Of a stretch of DNA of 64,000 nucleotides, positions 17,253-26,403 are shown one piece after another. The number at the start of each line of letters is the position of its first letter. Position 1 is the first letter of the stretch. Source of the stretch: Bacteroidales bacterium UBA6431. Lineage in GTDB: Bacteria; Bacteroidota; Bacteroidia; Bacteroidales; UBA932. The position numbers and the translations under genes are program-made. The stretch lies in assembly GCA_002439095.1 (NCBI GenBank), contig DJOT01000022.1, positions 3,586 through 67,585 of the forward strand, written 5' to 3'. The notes beneath the pieces were generated by a model. It saw only the letters and a list, made by a program, of their open reading frames with translations. It did not search any database and had not been told where the DNA came from.

Positions 17253-17351
17253 CATAATGACGGCAAAACACTCTAACCCAGCTTGAGAATCGCTGCCCGG
17301 CCGCCTTCTTGGTCGCAGGTTATAGCATAATACATGAAAAATGCTCTAACC
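17245..17351. repeat. Pair 2 of the 34-bp palindrome-like element
   Basis: Elements at 17245-17278 and 17318-17351, both GGTTATAGC-N17-CTCTAACC in direct orientation, again exactly 39 bp apart. Only the ends and spacing match pair 1; the 17-bp cores and the 39-bp insert are unrelated. The bases after element 4 (CTGCAGC) are shared with 18804-18819. Confidence 0.7.
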
Positions 17352-17357
17352 TGCAGC

Positions 17358-17398
17358 GAGGAGAACATCCTCGGAGTGATGGACGCGTTGCGAGTACA
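17358..17398 (+). pseudogene. Short DUF1810 fragment
   Basis: ACATCCTCGGAGTGATGGAC and the following GCGTTGCG (NILGVMDALR) match the SILGVTDALK codons at 17108-17140. It is a leftover of another DUF1810 copy placed directly after 34-bp element 4. Confidence 0.55.
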
Positions 17399-17418
17399 CA
17401 ACAGATTCAAATCGCGGC

Positions 17419-17476
17419 AATGTAATAACTTTATTAGTAATAGCATTGTTAGTAATAGTATTATTTCATACCTTTG
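17419..17476 (+). promoter_or_regulatory. A5 promoter with three 15-bp-spaced repeats
   Basis: GTAATA occurs at 17422, 17437 and 17452, exactly 15 bp apart; the last two share TTAGTAATAG. They run into ATTG, 20 bp, TACCTTTG (17469-17476), a Bacteroidota promoter. The ATPase start is 22 nt after the box. Likely an operator array. Confidence 0.6.
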
Positions 17477-17498
17477 CGCCGGATAAGATTTAAAGATT

Positions 17499-18632
17499 AT
17501 GGATAACAAAGCCTTTACCTTTGGAGTTGCTGCATCGGGGGATAATTTTACCGACCGGAAGAACGAGACGGAGCGTCTGTTACTGAATTTCCGGCATGGC
17601 ATCAATACAATACTGATTTCTCCTCGCCGCTGGGGCAAGACCTCCTTGGTGCAGAAAGTCTGTCATCTGGCGCAATCAGACAAGCTGAAAGTCGTGTATC
17701 TCGATATCTTCTCGTGCCGCAGCGATACGGATTTTTATGACGCATTTACGGCTGCTGTCCTCAAACAAACATCTTCCAAGTTGGATGAGTGTTTGAAAAA
17801 TATCAAACTCTTCCATTCTCGTATCAATCCCAAAATCTCAATAGGGTCGGATCCGATGACGGATTTTTCAATATCTCTTGAGATTAACCCAAAGAGTGAT
17901 GATGTGAATGAGATTCTGCAGTTTCCCGAAAAATTGGCGCAGATGAAAGGCTTCAATATCGTTGTATGTATCGACGAATTCCAACAGATTGCCGATTTCA
18001 AGGACTCCAAGACATTCCAGAAACGGTTGCGTGCGGTATGGCAGCTACAAAAATCCGTGTCTTATTGTCTGTTCGGGAGCAAGAAACATTTGATGAATGA
18101 ATTATTCGAGAAGAAAAGTCTTCCGTTCTATAAATTCGGTGATGTCATTAATCTGCAGAAAATCGGAACCTCAGATTGGGTAGATTATATCTGTAGCCGT
18201 TTTGAAGCTACGGGCAAGCAAATTTCAAGAGAATTGGCTGAAAAAACATGCAAAATTGTGGACAACCATTCGTCCTATGTGCAGCAGTTGGCGTGGTTGG
18301 TATGGATCCATACAGACGGAACTGCTACCGAGCAGGATTTTGATGCGGCATACCAGGATATCCTCGACCAGAACACCCCCATGTTCGAGAAGCAGACCGA
18401 AAGCCTTACTACCTACCAAATGAATTTCCTGCGTGCTGTCATAGACGGGGTTCATAGCGAATTCACCACTCAAGAGGTCTTACAAAAATACCATCTTGGC
18501 TCATCGGCAAATGTAAGCATCATAAAGAGAGCTTTGGTCAAAAAGGAGCTCATAGAGGTCGAGAGACGGCATGTTATAATTCCCGACCCCGTGATGAAAG
18601 TATGGCTTAAAAAGGAATTGGGAACAATATGA
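17499..18632 (+). CDS. Archaeal-type P-loop ATPase (PF01637-like), A5
   Basis: A 377-aa protein with Walker A SPRRWGKT (41-48), Walker B VVCIDEFQQIADF (about 155-167), a FGSKKHLM sensor and a C-terminal winged helix (TQEVLQKYHLGSSANVS). Same family as A2 and likewise without nuclease domain. Its stop overlaps the next start by ATGA. Expression is probably governed by the 15-bp repeats upstream. Confidence 0.85.
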   Translation: MDNKAFTFGVAASGDNFTDRKNETERLLLNFRHGINTILISPRRWGKTSLVQKVCHLAQSDKLKVVYLDIFSCRSDTDFYDAFTAAVLKQTSSKLDECLKNIKLFHSRINPKISIGSDPMTDFSISLEINPKSDDVNEILQFPEKLAQMKGFNIVVCIDEFQQIADFKDSKTFQKRLRAVWQLQKSVSYCLFGSKKHLMNELFEKKSLPFYKFGDVINLQKIGTSDWVDYICSRFEATGKQISRELAEKTCKIVDNHSSYVQQLAWLVWIHTDGTATEQDFDAAYQDILDQNTPMFEKQTESLTTYQMNFLRAVIDGVHSEFTTQEVLQKYHLGSSANVSIIKRALVKKELIEVERRHVIIPDPVMKVWLKKELGTI

Positions 18633-18865
18633 CAGGAGCAATAATCGGAGACATCGCGGAAGCATTCTACAAGACAATTCCGGAAAACATCCTCAGCAGT
18701 GCATGGGGCAAACTGCCAAAAGGGTTCCGCGACACCATATCAGCTCTCGCACAGCACTCTGCATACGGCGGGATCTTCGAGACGTACAAGCCGGAGAAAT
18801 GCTCTAACCTGCAGCACGGGGAGCATAATGACTTTTTCTCATCACGCTGCCCCGATTTGTACTAG
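18629..18865 (+). pseudogene. ADP-ribosylglycohydrolase remnant fused to another fragment
   Basis: A 78-codon frame. MTGAIIGDI is the start of ADP-ribosylglycohydrolases (DraG family), but AEAFYKTIPENILSSAWGKL is their C-terminal segment, so about 200 central residues with the metal-binding aspartates are missing. It continues into YGGIFETYKPEKCSNLQHG, unrelated to the family and similar to the DUF1810 leader. Although coupled to A5 by ATGA, it cannot be an active hydrolase. Confidence 0.6.
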
Positions 18866-18898
18866 ACACGAAAACATGTACCGGAATTTGGCGAACAC

Positions 18899-19609
18899 CT
18901 ATTCCCCAGAAGTGTTTTCCGCCACGAAAATCTTGATCGACTCCTCCTGCTCCGAATCAGAGCCATCAAGCACACCGGCAGCCATCCAATAGGCGTATTT
19001 TCCCGTGCAGAAACCGGAAAGGGATTCCAAATCAGTGCCGTAACGGAATTCAATATGGTGCGTGGTGGCCGGAGTATCCGAACGCATCGCGAAAAAGCTG
19101 AACTCATCTTCATTTCCGTCCAAAGACTTGAAGAAATAGAAATCATAGTCAGCATTGTAGCTGTCAAACTCATATTTATGCGAGAACACCTCCGCACCGG
19201 AGGCATCAACCCCTTTGATCCCTCCGCGGCCATCAAAGACAAACTTTGCCACTCCCCGGGTGAAGTCACAGTTGAACTGGAAACCGTTCTTCCAACCATC
19301 ACTGCCATCTCCGAATGCTTCCGTGGCTGACGGCCCGGTAAGAGTTCCGGACATGGAAGACTTCAACGCTGCGACAACAGAAGGCGCAGCCTCCTCCCCG
19401 ACAGCCTTGGAGCACTCCGAAAGCCATAGCGCGTCCCATTTGGAATTCAGCAGAGCATCATCGCTGAAGAGTTCGACATAAGTACCTTTCAGTCCTTTCT
19501 GAAGCAGAGAGGCAGCTTCCGGAGTACCGGCATCTGGAGTTTTAGCCGTCCCGCATGAGGCAAAAAGCGCAAGCGCACCGGCAAACGAGATAAAACTGAT
19601 TCTTTTCAT
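18899..19609 (-). CDS. Secreted lipoprotein, possibly metal-binding ZinT-like
   Basis: A 236-aa protein with signal MKRISFISFAGALALFASC and lipobox cysteine at residue 19. The mature part has LKGTYVELFSDDALLNSKWD and HHIEFRYGTDL with a later GKYAYWMAAGV; the order recalls ZinT/YodA zinc-binding proteins, but the usual His-rich loop is not obvious, so this is only a suggestion. Start set at 19609 because a -7 box ends 7 nt upstream and the signal peptide follows. Confidence 0.6.
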   Translation of the reverse strand: MKRISFISFAGALALFASCGTAKTPDAGTPEAASLLQKGLKGTYVELFSDDALLNSKWDALWLSECSKAVGEEAAPSVVAALKSSMSGTLTGPSATEAFGDGSDGWKNGFQFNCDFTRGVAKFVFDGRGGIKGVDASGAEVFSHKYEFDSYNADYDFYFFKSLDGNEDEFSFFAMRSDTPATTHHIEFRYGTDLESLSGFCTGKYAYWMAAGVLDGSDSEQEESIKIFVAENTSGE

Positions 19610-19616
19610 AACGGAC

Positions 19617-19625
19617 GCAAATATA
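19617..19625 (-). promoter_or_regulatory. -7 box of the lipoprotein gene
   Basis: TATATTTGC on the minus strand, 7 nt before the ATG at 19609, predicting an almost leaderless transcript. No clear TTTG at the expected upstream distance. Confidence 0.45.
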
Positions 19626-19710
19626 CTCATCATGAAGCCGTTATAAAATCCCCAAAAGTAAGGATTCTGTACGCCACGACCCAACAGATTCAAACAAGGG
19701 AGTCAAATCA

Positions 19711-19773
19711 TTATGCCTTGGATTCCGACTTCAGATAGTCACGAATAACCTTTTGTATCTTCCTTTCAAGCAT
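19711..19773 (-). pseudogene. N-terminal fragment of a DUF4143-type ATPase
   Basis: Twenty codons, MLERKIQKVIRDYLKSESKA, then TAA. This resembles the start of DUF4143 ATPases just before Walker A (RKI..I.DYLKS). The sequence before it (AGCATAATGACTTTTTCTC) is shared with 18821-18840, so it is a recombination scar. Short length limits certainty. Confidence 0.35.
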
Positions 19774-19822
19774 AATGACTTTTTCTCATCGCCGTGTACC
19801 AGACGCGAAAAGCAGACCCAAG

Positions 19823-21373
19823 TCATGGCTCCTCAACCCAGTCGAGGGGCTGGAACCAGGTGAACCAGCGGCCCCAGACGCGCGGAGGGTCACTGTGGGC
19901 GTATGATAGGAACTGCTGGACATCCGGACGGACCTGCCCGAGACCGTCGCCGCTCATACCGGCGTTGATTATCCCCTTGCGAAGAGTCCCCTGGACAATG
20001 TCCCCTTTGGTGAAAGTGATCCCGTCCTCAGACTCCCAGACACGGATGCGGCTGAGATCGGAGTTGCGCCGCTCGGCGTGTATGGCCACGAATTTCCGGC
20101 TCTGCTGAATGTATTTGACATCGGTGTGGTCGGGGTCATAAATGTCGCTCTTGTCCAGAGCCACGCCGCGATACTGAAGATGCGCAGGCCAGTTCTCATC
20201 GCCTGCCGGGGCTGTGGACACTCTGGTCGTAGTGCCCTGACGGTCCTCGGCGGCAAGATAGTCGTTGTACGAGTAATAGAGGTAGACCACATCGTCCTTG
20301 ACCACGATGCAAGGTTCACCGGCCCCGAAAACCACGCCTTCATGCCCCGGCACAGGCTCATAGTCGATGACCGGCTGCGGGTCAGAGCCCCAACCGCTGC
20401 CGCTCCATTTCTCCCAAGGCCCGCTCGGAGACTGCCCCCGCGCAATATAGAGGTCGTTGTCAAAGCCGTTCGGCTCCTCGGTGGAAGTATAGGCGATATA
20501 ATACCAGCCGTTCCAGAACGCCACTCCCGGGTCACATACAGAGAAAGCATCCCTCCTGCCGTCGGACGGGAGCAGGGCATCGGCCTCGTCTGTCCATGTC
20601 TGACCGCCGTCATCGGAATGACGCCAGGTTATCTTGTCCCAGTAATATTTTCCTGAGCCGCCAGATGTGAGCCGGCAACGGAACTGTCCCTCTACAGGCT
20701 CTCCTCCGACGTAAGAGACGGCATCCGTCCCCGCGGCAGAGCCGGAATCGGGACATTTCCATATCCCCGACTGCGCCGTACCGTCGCTCATCACCCATAG
20801 ATAAGTGCCGGCAGGGAATGTCTCGGTGTAATCCTCCTTTGGACTCCGATAAAGGCTGAGCCAGGAATTGTCGGCATAATCGGCAAATCGCTTCGAAGCG
20901 ACAGCCGCACCAGAAAGAGTCGTCGCATAATCCGTATCCCAAGCATAAAGCGAGAGAGTAAAGCCCTCCGAAGCGCTGCCCCACGACGGGCACTGGAGCG
21001 AGATGAAACCGAAGTCAGAAGAGGAAGTGAACTTCTGGGCAAGCACCCCGGTCGTGCCGAGCTGGACAGCCGTCTGGGCATCGGAAACCGGGATTGTCAC
21101 ATTCGTCCCATAATAATCACCCGGGGTGGCGAGCCAGATGTCTATGGAGTTGTCGTCATTCACGATGATGGACGGACCATATCTATAATTCGGGCCGGTG
21201 TATATGTCCCAGCCCTCACGTGCCACAGGATGGACCTCGACCGGATCGGGCTCCGGTTCCGGTACAGACGGACGGTCTTCAGGAGTGCATGATGCAAAGC
21301 CGGCACCAGCCAGTGCCGCAGCAGCAAGAGGCCACAACAGTATTTTAGAAGTTGTTTTGAATTTATTTGTCAT
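19823..21373 (-). CDS. GH43-like glycoside hydrolase lipoprotein
   Basis: A 516-aa protein. Lipoprotein signal ending in FASC (residue about 27), a Pro/Glu-rich linker, then a beta-propeller: YGPSIIVNDDNSIDIWLA, SVCDPGVAFWNGWYYIAYTS and GEPCIVVKDDVVYLYYS fit GH43-type or related five-bladed hydrolases. Start set at 21373 where the signal peptide begins, not at the upstream ATG 21502. It is the last gene of the PUL; the gap of about 150 bp to the previous gene is longer than others in the operon. Substrate is not predictable; outer-membrane location is expected. Confidence 0.75.
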   Translation of the reverse strand: MTNKFKTTSKILLWPLAAAALAGAGFASCTPEDRPSVPEPEPDPVEVHPVAREGWDIYTGPNYRYGPSIIVNDDNSIDIWLATPGDYYGTNVTIPVSDAQTAVQLGTTGVLAQKFTSSSDFGFISLQCPSWGSASEGFTLSLYAWDTDYATTLSGAAVASKRFADYADNSWLSLYRSPKEDYTETFPAGTYLWVMSDGTAQSGIWKCPDSGSAAGTDAVSYVGGEPVEGQFRCRLTSGGSGKYYWDKITWRHSDDGGQTWTDEADALLPSDGRRDAFSVCDPGVAFWNGWYYIAYTSTEEPNGFDNDLYIARGQSPSGPWEKWSGSGWGSDPQPVIDYEPVPGHEGVVFGAGEPCIVVKDDVVYLYYSYNDYLAAEDRQGTTTRVSTAPAGDENWPAHLQYRGVALDKSDIYDPDHTDVKYIQQSRKFVAIHAERRNSDLSRIRVWESEDGITFTKGDIVQGTLRKGIINAGMSGDGLGQVRPDVQQFLSYAHSDPPRVWGRWFTWFQPLDWVEEP

Positions 21374-21522
21374 AAATTTTATGAAGATTTTTCTGCCAGA
21401 GTTTTTTCTGGATTTTGAGAAAGATAGTAGAACTATCTGACCGAAAAAGCCAGGGAAAACTATGGCGAAAAAGCAAATAAAAGAATTTTCAACATAAATC
21501 AAAACAACTTCTTACTCATAAT

Positions 21523-24500
21523 CTATAATTTAACGTTTATACGCCCGCCACGCGGGACAAAACGGCGCACCCGATCGGAAGATCCTCCATGTTCGGTAAG
21601 TTCAACCACGAGCCCGCCCTTTGAAGTGCGCGACACCCTGATGTCAAAATCCGAGCCGAAAGCACGGATATGCTTCAAGACCATGCTGTCCCAACCGGAC
21701 GGGAGGCTCACGTTCATCGTGAAGCTGCGCAGTCCTGTCGGACGGATGCCGAAGAGTCCCTCCGTGATGACACGGCAATACAGTCCGCTTTCGGCCGAGA
21801 GATGCCTCTGCGAACCCTCCGGCCAGGCCTCGACCGCATAAGGCACATGCTCGCCAAGCAGACGCCGGCGCGAAAGACGGGCAAGGATGCCGAGAGCCTT
21901 GTCAGTGTCTCCGTTATAGAAGATGCCCCGGAGGGCGTAGAGCGTGGCCCTGTCCCAGAAAACATCGCTCCCCTGCTCGGTGAGACAGCCGTTCTCCGTC
22001 ATAAGCTCGGGACCGGTCAATGCGGCAGAAGTCCCGGCGGCCCGCTTGTCTATGCCGGCGATGAGAGGCATGCAGATCCATGAACGCAGGAGAGTGTTGC
22101 CCTTGTAATAGCGGTAGGTCTCGTACCCGGAGACTTCAGCCCCGAAATATTTTTCTATCGAAGCGGCCATCTGCCGAGAACGGCGCAGATAGTCAGAGCA
22201 TTCGGAAGAAGCCGCTCCTATCTCCCGTCCCAGATACGCAGCTGACACGAGAGCATCATAATAAAGCGTCGAGGTGCAAAGATTGGCATCACCCGACTCG
22301 AAGCGATTCTCCAGTTCATCGGTATCAGATGCTACTACTCCATCTTCATTGATCTGACGGCGGCAGTACTCAAGGCACCACTGTATGAGGGGCCATAGCT
22401 CCCGGGCCTCAGCCATGTCACCTCTCGCCAGGGCATAACGAGCCGCGCCATAAGCGATCATCGCGGCATCACCCCGGTCACCGCAACCGTCCCATATATC
22501 CTCGCCCTCCGCAATCACCGAACTTGGAAGAGGCTTGTAATCCGGATTCATGAACCTCGCGAAATGGCGGAAAGAATTGAGAGCCGACTCGTTACCGCGT
22601 CCGTCGCCGAGGAACGGGAAGAACGGGTCGATATATTCGGCCTGGTCATTGGCCCAGATGGCGGCATAGTAGCTCTCCCCTCCCGGGCTGTGCATCAGGC
22701 CGCCCTTGGTCCTGAATATGCTCTCGGAAGCACGGATCTTGGAAAAGCGGAACATCTCGTTCAGAACCGGATCAGGAGTCTCAAGAACAAGCTCCTCCCC
22801 GAGTCCGGAGACAAATGCCTTACGCGCGGCGAACTCCTCATCCACATCCGGATGCAACGGGGACTCCGGGGCAATCTCGCGCGTCAAAGGCTCAGAGCCG
22901 GCAAGCAGCGGAGAAGTAACCGTACCTCCCTGACGATAAGCCTGATAAATCACAGTAAATATTCGTTCCTCCCCCGGCTTCATCCAGGCCGTACCGGCGC
23001 CGTCTATCTCCGCACGCACAAGATAAGTCCCGTCAACTCCGGCATAATGGTCTGTGGCTGAAGTCTGGCAGAACTCCGGTACAGTCACGAGGAGATTGTC
23101 ACCTGTCACGTTGCGAAGAGAGAACCTCTCATAGACACAAGGTAGAGTCGTGGACGGAAAAAGGGTGCGTGTCATACGGATGCAGGCCGTCTCGGTCTGT
23201 CCGGGCCCCACACCGATGAAATCGTTTGACTTTGACCAGCGGCTCGTGACCTCGACCATACCGTTGATCCGGACAGAATCCACCTGCTCCCGGACAAGGC
23301 TGCGCCCATTGACAGCAAGCATGGAGGGGATATCAGTCGCGATGCGGAAGTTCATCGATGCATGAGTGTTGTTCGGAATCGTGCGCAGCATAGGGAAGAC
23401 CAAGGACTTCTCGCTGCGCAACGCGCGATCCGCCCCGACTCCCCAGCGCAACACGCAGGACACCTGCTCCCCGCTCATCTCGATATGGTCCTCGTGCGGC
23501 AGTCCCGTGGAAGCGTCCCAACGGATGCCCCGGGAGGCGGACTCTATCGTCCATCTCGTCGGCTCCTCCACAGAAGCCGTATCGTCAGGCTGGATATCAT
23601 ACAGTCCGTTCGGGTCGCCGGTCTCGTAGGTCGGAAGCGAAGGGTCCACAATCTCCGCATCCTCGCACTCCACCGAACCGCGCATCACATTGTTCTCGAT
23701 GAAATCCACCTGCTGAGCCACTGTCTGGGGCATGTAACCCGCCACGGCGTGGTTGATCCCCGGAAAACGGTAGAACCTCCATACCGCACCGGCGGACTGG
23801 AGAGCAGGCTGAATCCGGCATGGACCATAGAAGCCGACCGGCCCGGCCTTGATGGCATCATACGGCACGAGCTCATCCTCTGTCCCATGGAACATCATCA
23901 CAGGGCATGGCTTTTCCGGGTATGCGAGCCGCCCCTTTACAAGGACAGCCCCAGCATAGGCCATGATGCCGGCATAGTTGAAGTCCGCAGGCAGCACCGA
24001 AGCCATACGGGTCCGGTTGCAGATCTCCCATTCCGCCTGCTGGGCCGTGATCGCCCCGGCGGAAGATCCGGTCACGACAATATTGCGCGCATCGATACCG
24101 AGGGCCTCCCCGTTGGCAAGAAGATACTCCATAGCGGAAAACAGATCCTCCACAGCCATGTCAATGGCCTTGGCGAGAAGCACGGCGAACTTCATCTGAG
24201 AGACACCGCGCACCCCCTTGAGCCCGAGACGATAATCTATGGAGATCATCCTGTAGCCACGGGAGTTCATCTCACGGAACCACGGGCGCAGCCACTCCTG
24301 ATGGCGCGAGCCCTCCATGAAACCGCCCCCGAAGACATGGATGATCGTAGGACGGACTTTCCCGTCCTCGCAGACGACCTTGGAAGAATCCGGCTCATAT
24401 ATGTCCATATACAGAGAGCAGGTGTCACGGTCGGCAAACTTGAGCGTCAGATCAGGCTCCATCTTCTGCGCAAAAAGCGACACTGACGCGCTGAGCGCCA

Positions 24501-24537
24501 GTATCGCAGAAACAAGCGAAATCTTGTAAAATTTCAT
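21523..24537 (-). CDS. Esterase (alpha/beta hydrolase) fused to six-hairpin-type glycoside hydrolase
   Basis: A 1004-aa secreted protein. Signal peptide (to SLFAQ), then an alpha/beta-hydrolase domain: HVFGGGFMEGS oxyanion motif, Ser in TGSSAGA (about 158), Asp in HGTEDELVPYD (about 221) and His in PGINHAV (about 262). After a beta-rich middle (330-590) comes an (alpha/alpha)6-type domain (about 600-960) with IWANDQAEYIDPFF, WDGCGDRGD and DTDELENRFESGD, whose acidic residues may be catalytic, and a small C-terminal beta region. One chain would deacylate and cleave the same glycan. Spaced 6 bp from the GH110-like gene. Confidence 0.75.
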   Translation of the reverse strand: MKFYKISLVSAILALSASVSLFAQKMEPDLTLKFADRDTCSLYMDIYEPDSSKVVCEDGKVRPTIIHVFGGGFMEGSRHQEWLRPWFREMNSRGYRMISIDYRLGLKGVRGVSQMKFAVLLAKAIDMAVEDLFSAMEYLLANGEALGIDARNIVVTGSSAGAITAQQAEWEICNRTRMASVLPADFNYAGIMAYAGAVLVKGRLAYPEKPCPVMMFHGTEDELVPYDAIKAGPVGFYGPCRIQPALQSAGAVWRFYRFPGINHAVAGYMPQTVAQQVDFIENNVMRGSVECEDAEIVDPSLPTYETGDPNGLYDIQPDDTASVEEPTRWTIESASRGIRWDASTGLPHEDHIEMSGEQVSCVLRWGVGADRALRSEKSLVFPMLRTIPNNTHASMNFRIATDIPSMLAVNGRSLVREQVDSVRINGMVEVTSRWSKSNDFIGVGPGQTETACIRMTRTLFPSTTLPCVYERFSLRNVTGDNLLVTVPEFCQTSATDHYAGVDGTYLVRAEIDGAGTAWMKPGEERIFTVIYQAYRQGGTVTSPLLAGSEPLTREIAPESPLHPDVDEEFAARKAFVSGLGEELVLETPDPVLNEMFRFSKIRASESIFRTKGGLMHSPGGESYYAAIWANDQAEYIDPFFPFLGDGRGNESALNSFRHFARFMNPDYKPLPSSVIAEGEDIWDGCGDRGDAAMIAYGAARYALARGDMAEARELWPLIQWCLEYCRRQINEDGVVASDTDELENRFESGDANLCTSTLYYDALVSAAYLGREIGAASSECSDYLRRSRQMAASIEKYFGAEVSGYETYRYYKGNTLLRSWICMPLIAGIDKRAAGTSAALTGPELMTENGCLTEQGSDVFWDRATLYALRGIFYNGDTDKALGILARLSRRRLLGEHVPYAVEAWPEGSQRHLSAESGLYCRVITEGLFGIRPTGLRSFTMNVSLPSGWDSMVLKHIRAFGSDFDIRVSRTSKGGLVVELTEHGGSSDRVRRFVPRGGRINVKL

Positions 24538-24543
24538 TCCACG

Positions 24544-26403
24544 TCAACTTTGGTAAAAGAAAGGGTTCGGAGAATCCACAACCTGCACGTCAGAGTCGTT
24601 CTCCACCTTGACGCACTTGTGTATGCTTATCGTCGCGTTCTCTTTCCACTTGGTGAAATCATTGCCGACTATCTTCACATCGCCGCAGTACTGCACATCA
24701 ATCACCGAAAGCTGAGGGAAGAGCGGAGCATAAGTCTTCGTGTCTATGAACTTGTTGTTCTTGATCTCCAAAGACTTGACACTCAACGCATAGATGATCT
24801 GGTTGTCAAAGGTGGAGACTGTATTGTCCTCGAAGACTATACGGTCGTGGTAGAAAAAGTCGTTGGCGCGCGCATCCGAAGGGATTATCGGGTCGATCTG
24901 GAGAATCGCCTGAGGCTCGCGTCCGCCAATACCCAGATCGGTGAAAGTATTGCCGCGGATGACGACATTGCGGGTGTTGCCGGACTCGAACCAGTAGTTG
25001 GCATCGCCGCATATCCTGATACCGGCCATCATGGAGCCGAACTTGCAGTTCTCGATGAGCACATCGCCCGGGGTCGAGATCAGCAGGCTGCGGGCGCGGT
25101 TGTACTCGACCGTGCAGTTGCGTATGATGGCAGACGCTCCACGCGTGGTGTTTTCTACCGCGTAGCGGCGCGGCTCTTCAAGAATCCCGTCGATGTCCTT
25201 GTCCACCTTCATCACATAGCAGGTGCGGTCGCTCTTGTCGATGGATAAAAGCCTCACCTCGGCTACCGGCCGGAGGCTGGTCTTGTCCACAAAGCGGAGA
25301 ACATCCCCCTCATCGGCGAAGTGGTTGCCCTCCTGTTGGAAATGGCCGAACACGGCTGTGAATGTGTCAGGGGCAAGAAGGCTGTCCACTTTCATGTAGA
25401 CACCATGGATGTTGGTCGCATCATCGAGCATGCTCTCGAAATGGCTGTTTTCAAGAAGCACAAGTCCCTTGCAGTCAACGAAGTGGGTAGCATCAGCAGA
25501 AGAAGTGATCATCCTCGGTGAACCGGGACGCTGGGCGGTGGAGAAACCGGAGACCGTGATATTCTCGGAATACTCGGCCATCAGGGCCATGGCACCGCTG
25601 CGGTAGACATGCACATCCTTGACTGTGATGTCCTTGCTCGAAAGCAGCGCGATGCCCGGATAGGAACGGTTGAGTTTCATAGGGCCCTTGTCGTCCCAGA
25701 TGCTCCCCACAGGAGGCACATCCTTGGCGCTGAGGCGCGTAAACTCCACCACGCCAGGCTCGATCTCGCGGGCTCCCATCTCCCCGGACCAGTATCCGTG
25801 CTCATAAGCACCTGTGTCATAGTACGGACGGCGTGTCTCCGGGTCGAAGACAATGCTCTCGCCCATAGGGTATTCCCAGTCGTATCCGCCGAAAAGCAGG
25901 CGGTCGCCATCGATACGGTACTTGTTGTCCGGGAAAACCCTCACAACAAAACTTCTCTTCACTGCATCGGCGGAGAGCACCTCACCCTCGAAAGTCCATG
26001 GATAGTCATAATCTATCGTGACACCGCCGATCTCCACGTTCTCAGAGTTCTTGACGGCAAACGGGACTATCCTGCCGTGGAACATGAAGTCGGCACCTTC
26101 ACCGATGACCTTGACATTTTTCATGTCCTTGAGCAGGAAAGCCACCTTGCGGTCGCCGCTGCAATTGTTGGACAGCGTGAGAAACTCCTCCGCAGCCCCT
26201 TCCGGATAGAAATCATAGACTCCCTTGCCGAACTTTATGGTCACATCGCCAGATGGGTGAGCTTCAAGGATCTCCCTCACCTTCGGAGTGTAGTCCTTGA
26301 CCGTCTCGTCATGCTCGATGACAATGGTCTTCCCACAGCCGGCAAGCAGCAGCGAAAGTGCGGCGAGAGAAAAGACAGGTTTTAGTATATTCTTGATAAT
26401 CAT
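24544..26403 (-). CDS. GH110-like alpha-1,3-galactosidase, beta-helix lipoprotein
   Basis: A 619-aa protein. Lipoprotein signal with LLAGC (Cys about 23). The N-terminal FGKGVYDFYPEGAAEEF, SNNCSGDRKVAFLL and VEIGGVTIDYDYPWTFEGE match the GH110 exo-alpha-galactosidase pattern, and the rest is a right-handed parallel beta-helix with repeated NIT/NVV turns (DITVKDVHVYRSGAM, RNVVIRGNTFTDLG). Length fits Bacteroides GH110. GH110 enzymes remove terminal alpha-1,3-galactose, for example from B-type antigen structures. A different beta-helix lyase family is the alternative. Its start overlaps the previous gene's stop by 1 nt. Confidence 0.7.
   Translation of the reverse strand: MIIKNILKPVFSLAALSLLLAGCGKTIVIEHDETVKDYTPKVREILEAHPSGDVTIKFGKGVYDFYPEGAAEEFLTLSNNCSGDRKVAFLLKDMKNVKVIGEGADFMFHGRIVPFAVKNSENVEIGGVTIDYDYPWTFEGEVLSADAVKRSFVVRVFPDNKYRIDGDRLLFGGYDWEYPMGESIVFDPETRRPYYDTGAYEHGYWSGEMGAREIEPGVVEFTRLSAKDVPPVGSIWDDKGPMKLNRSYPGIALLSSKDITVKDVHVYRSGAMALMAEYSENITVSGFSTAQRPGSPRMITSSADATHFVDCKGLVLLENSHFESMLDDATNIHGVYMKVDSLLAPDTFTAVFGHFQQEGNHFADEGDVLRFVDKTSLRPVAEVRLLSIDKSDRTCYVMKVDKDIDGILEEPRRYAVENTTRGASAIIRNCTVEYNRARSLLISTPGDVLIENCKFGSMMAGIRICGDANYWFESGNTRNVVIRGNTFTDLGIGGREPQAILQIDPIIPSDARANDFFYHDRIVFEDNTVSTFDNQIIYALSVKSLEIKNNKFIDTKTYAPLFPQLSVIDVQYCGDVKIVGNDFTKWKENATISIHKCVKVENDSDVQVVDSPNPFFYQS

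Noticed and set aside
15585..17351. 34-bp elements with 39-bp gap as a CRISPR array
   Set aside because: Only two elements per site, their 17-bp cores are not conserved, one is inverted, and no cas gene is in the window.
15585..17398. 34-bp elements as integron attC sites
   Set aside because: The ends resemble inverted core sites loosely, but they do not fit RYYYAAC/GTTRRRY and no integron integrase is seen here. Kept only as an open repeat family.
23362..24486. 374-codon rightward frame inside the esterase gene
   Set aside because: Shadow frame on the opposite strand of a clear esterase/glycosidase gene; His/Arg-rich and without domain character.
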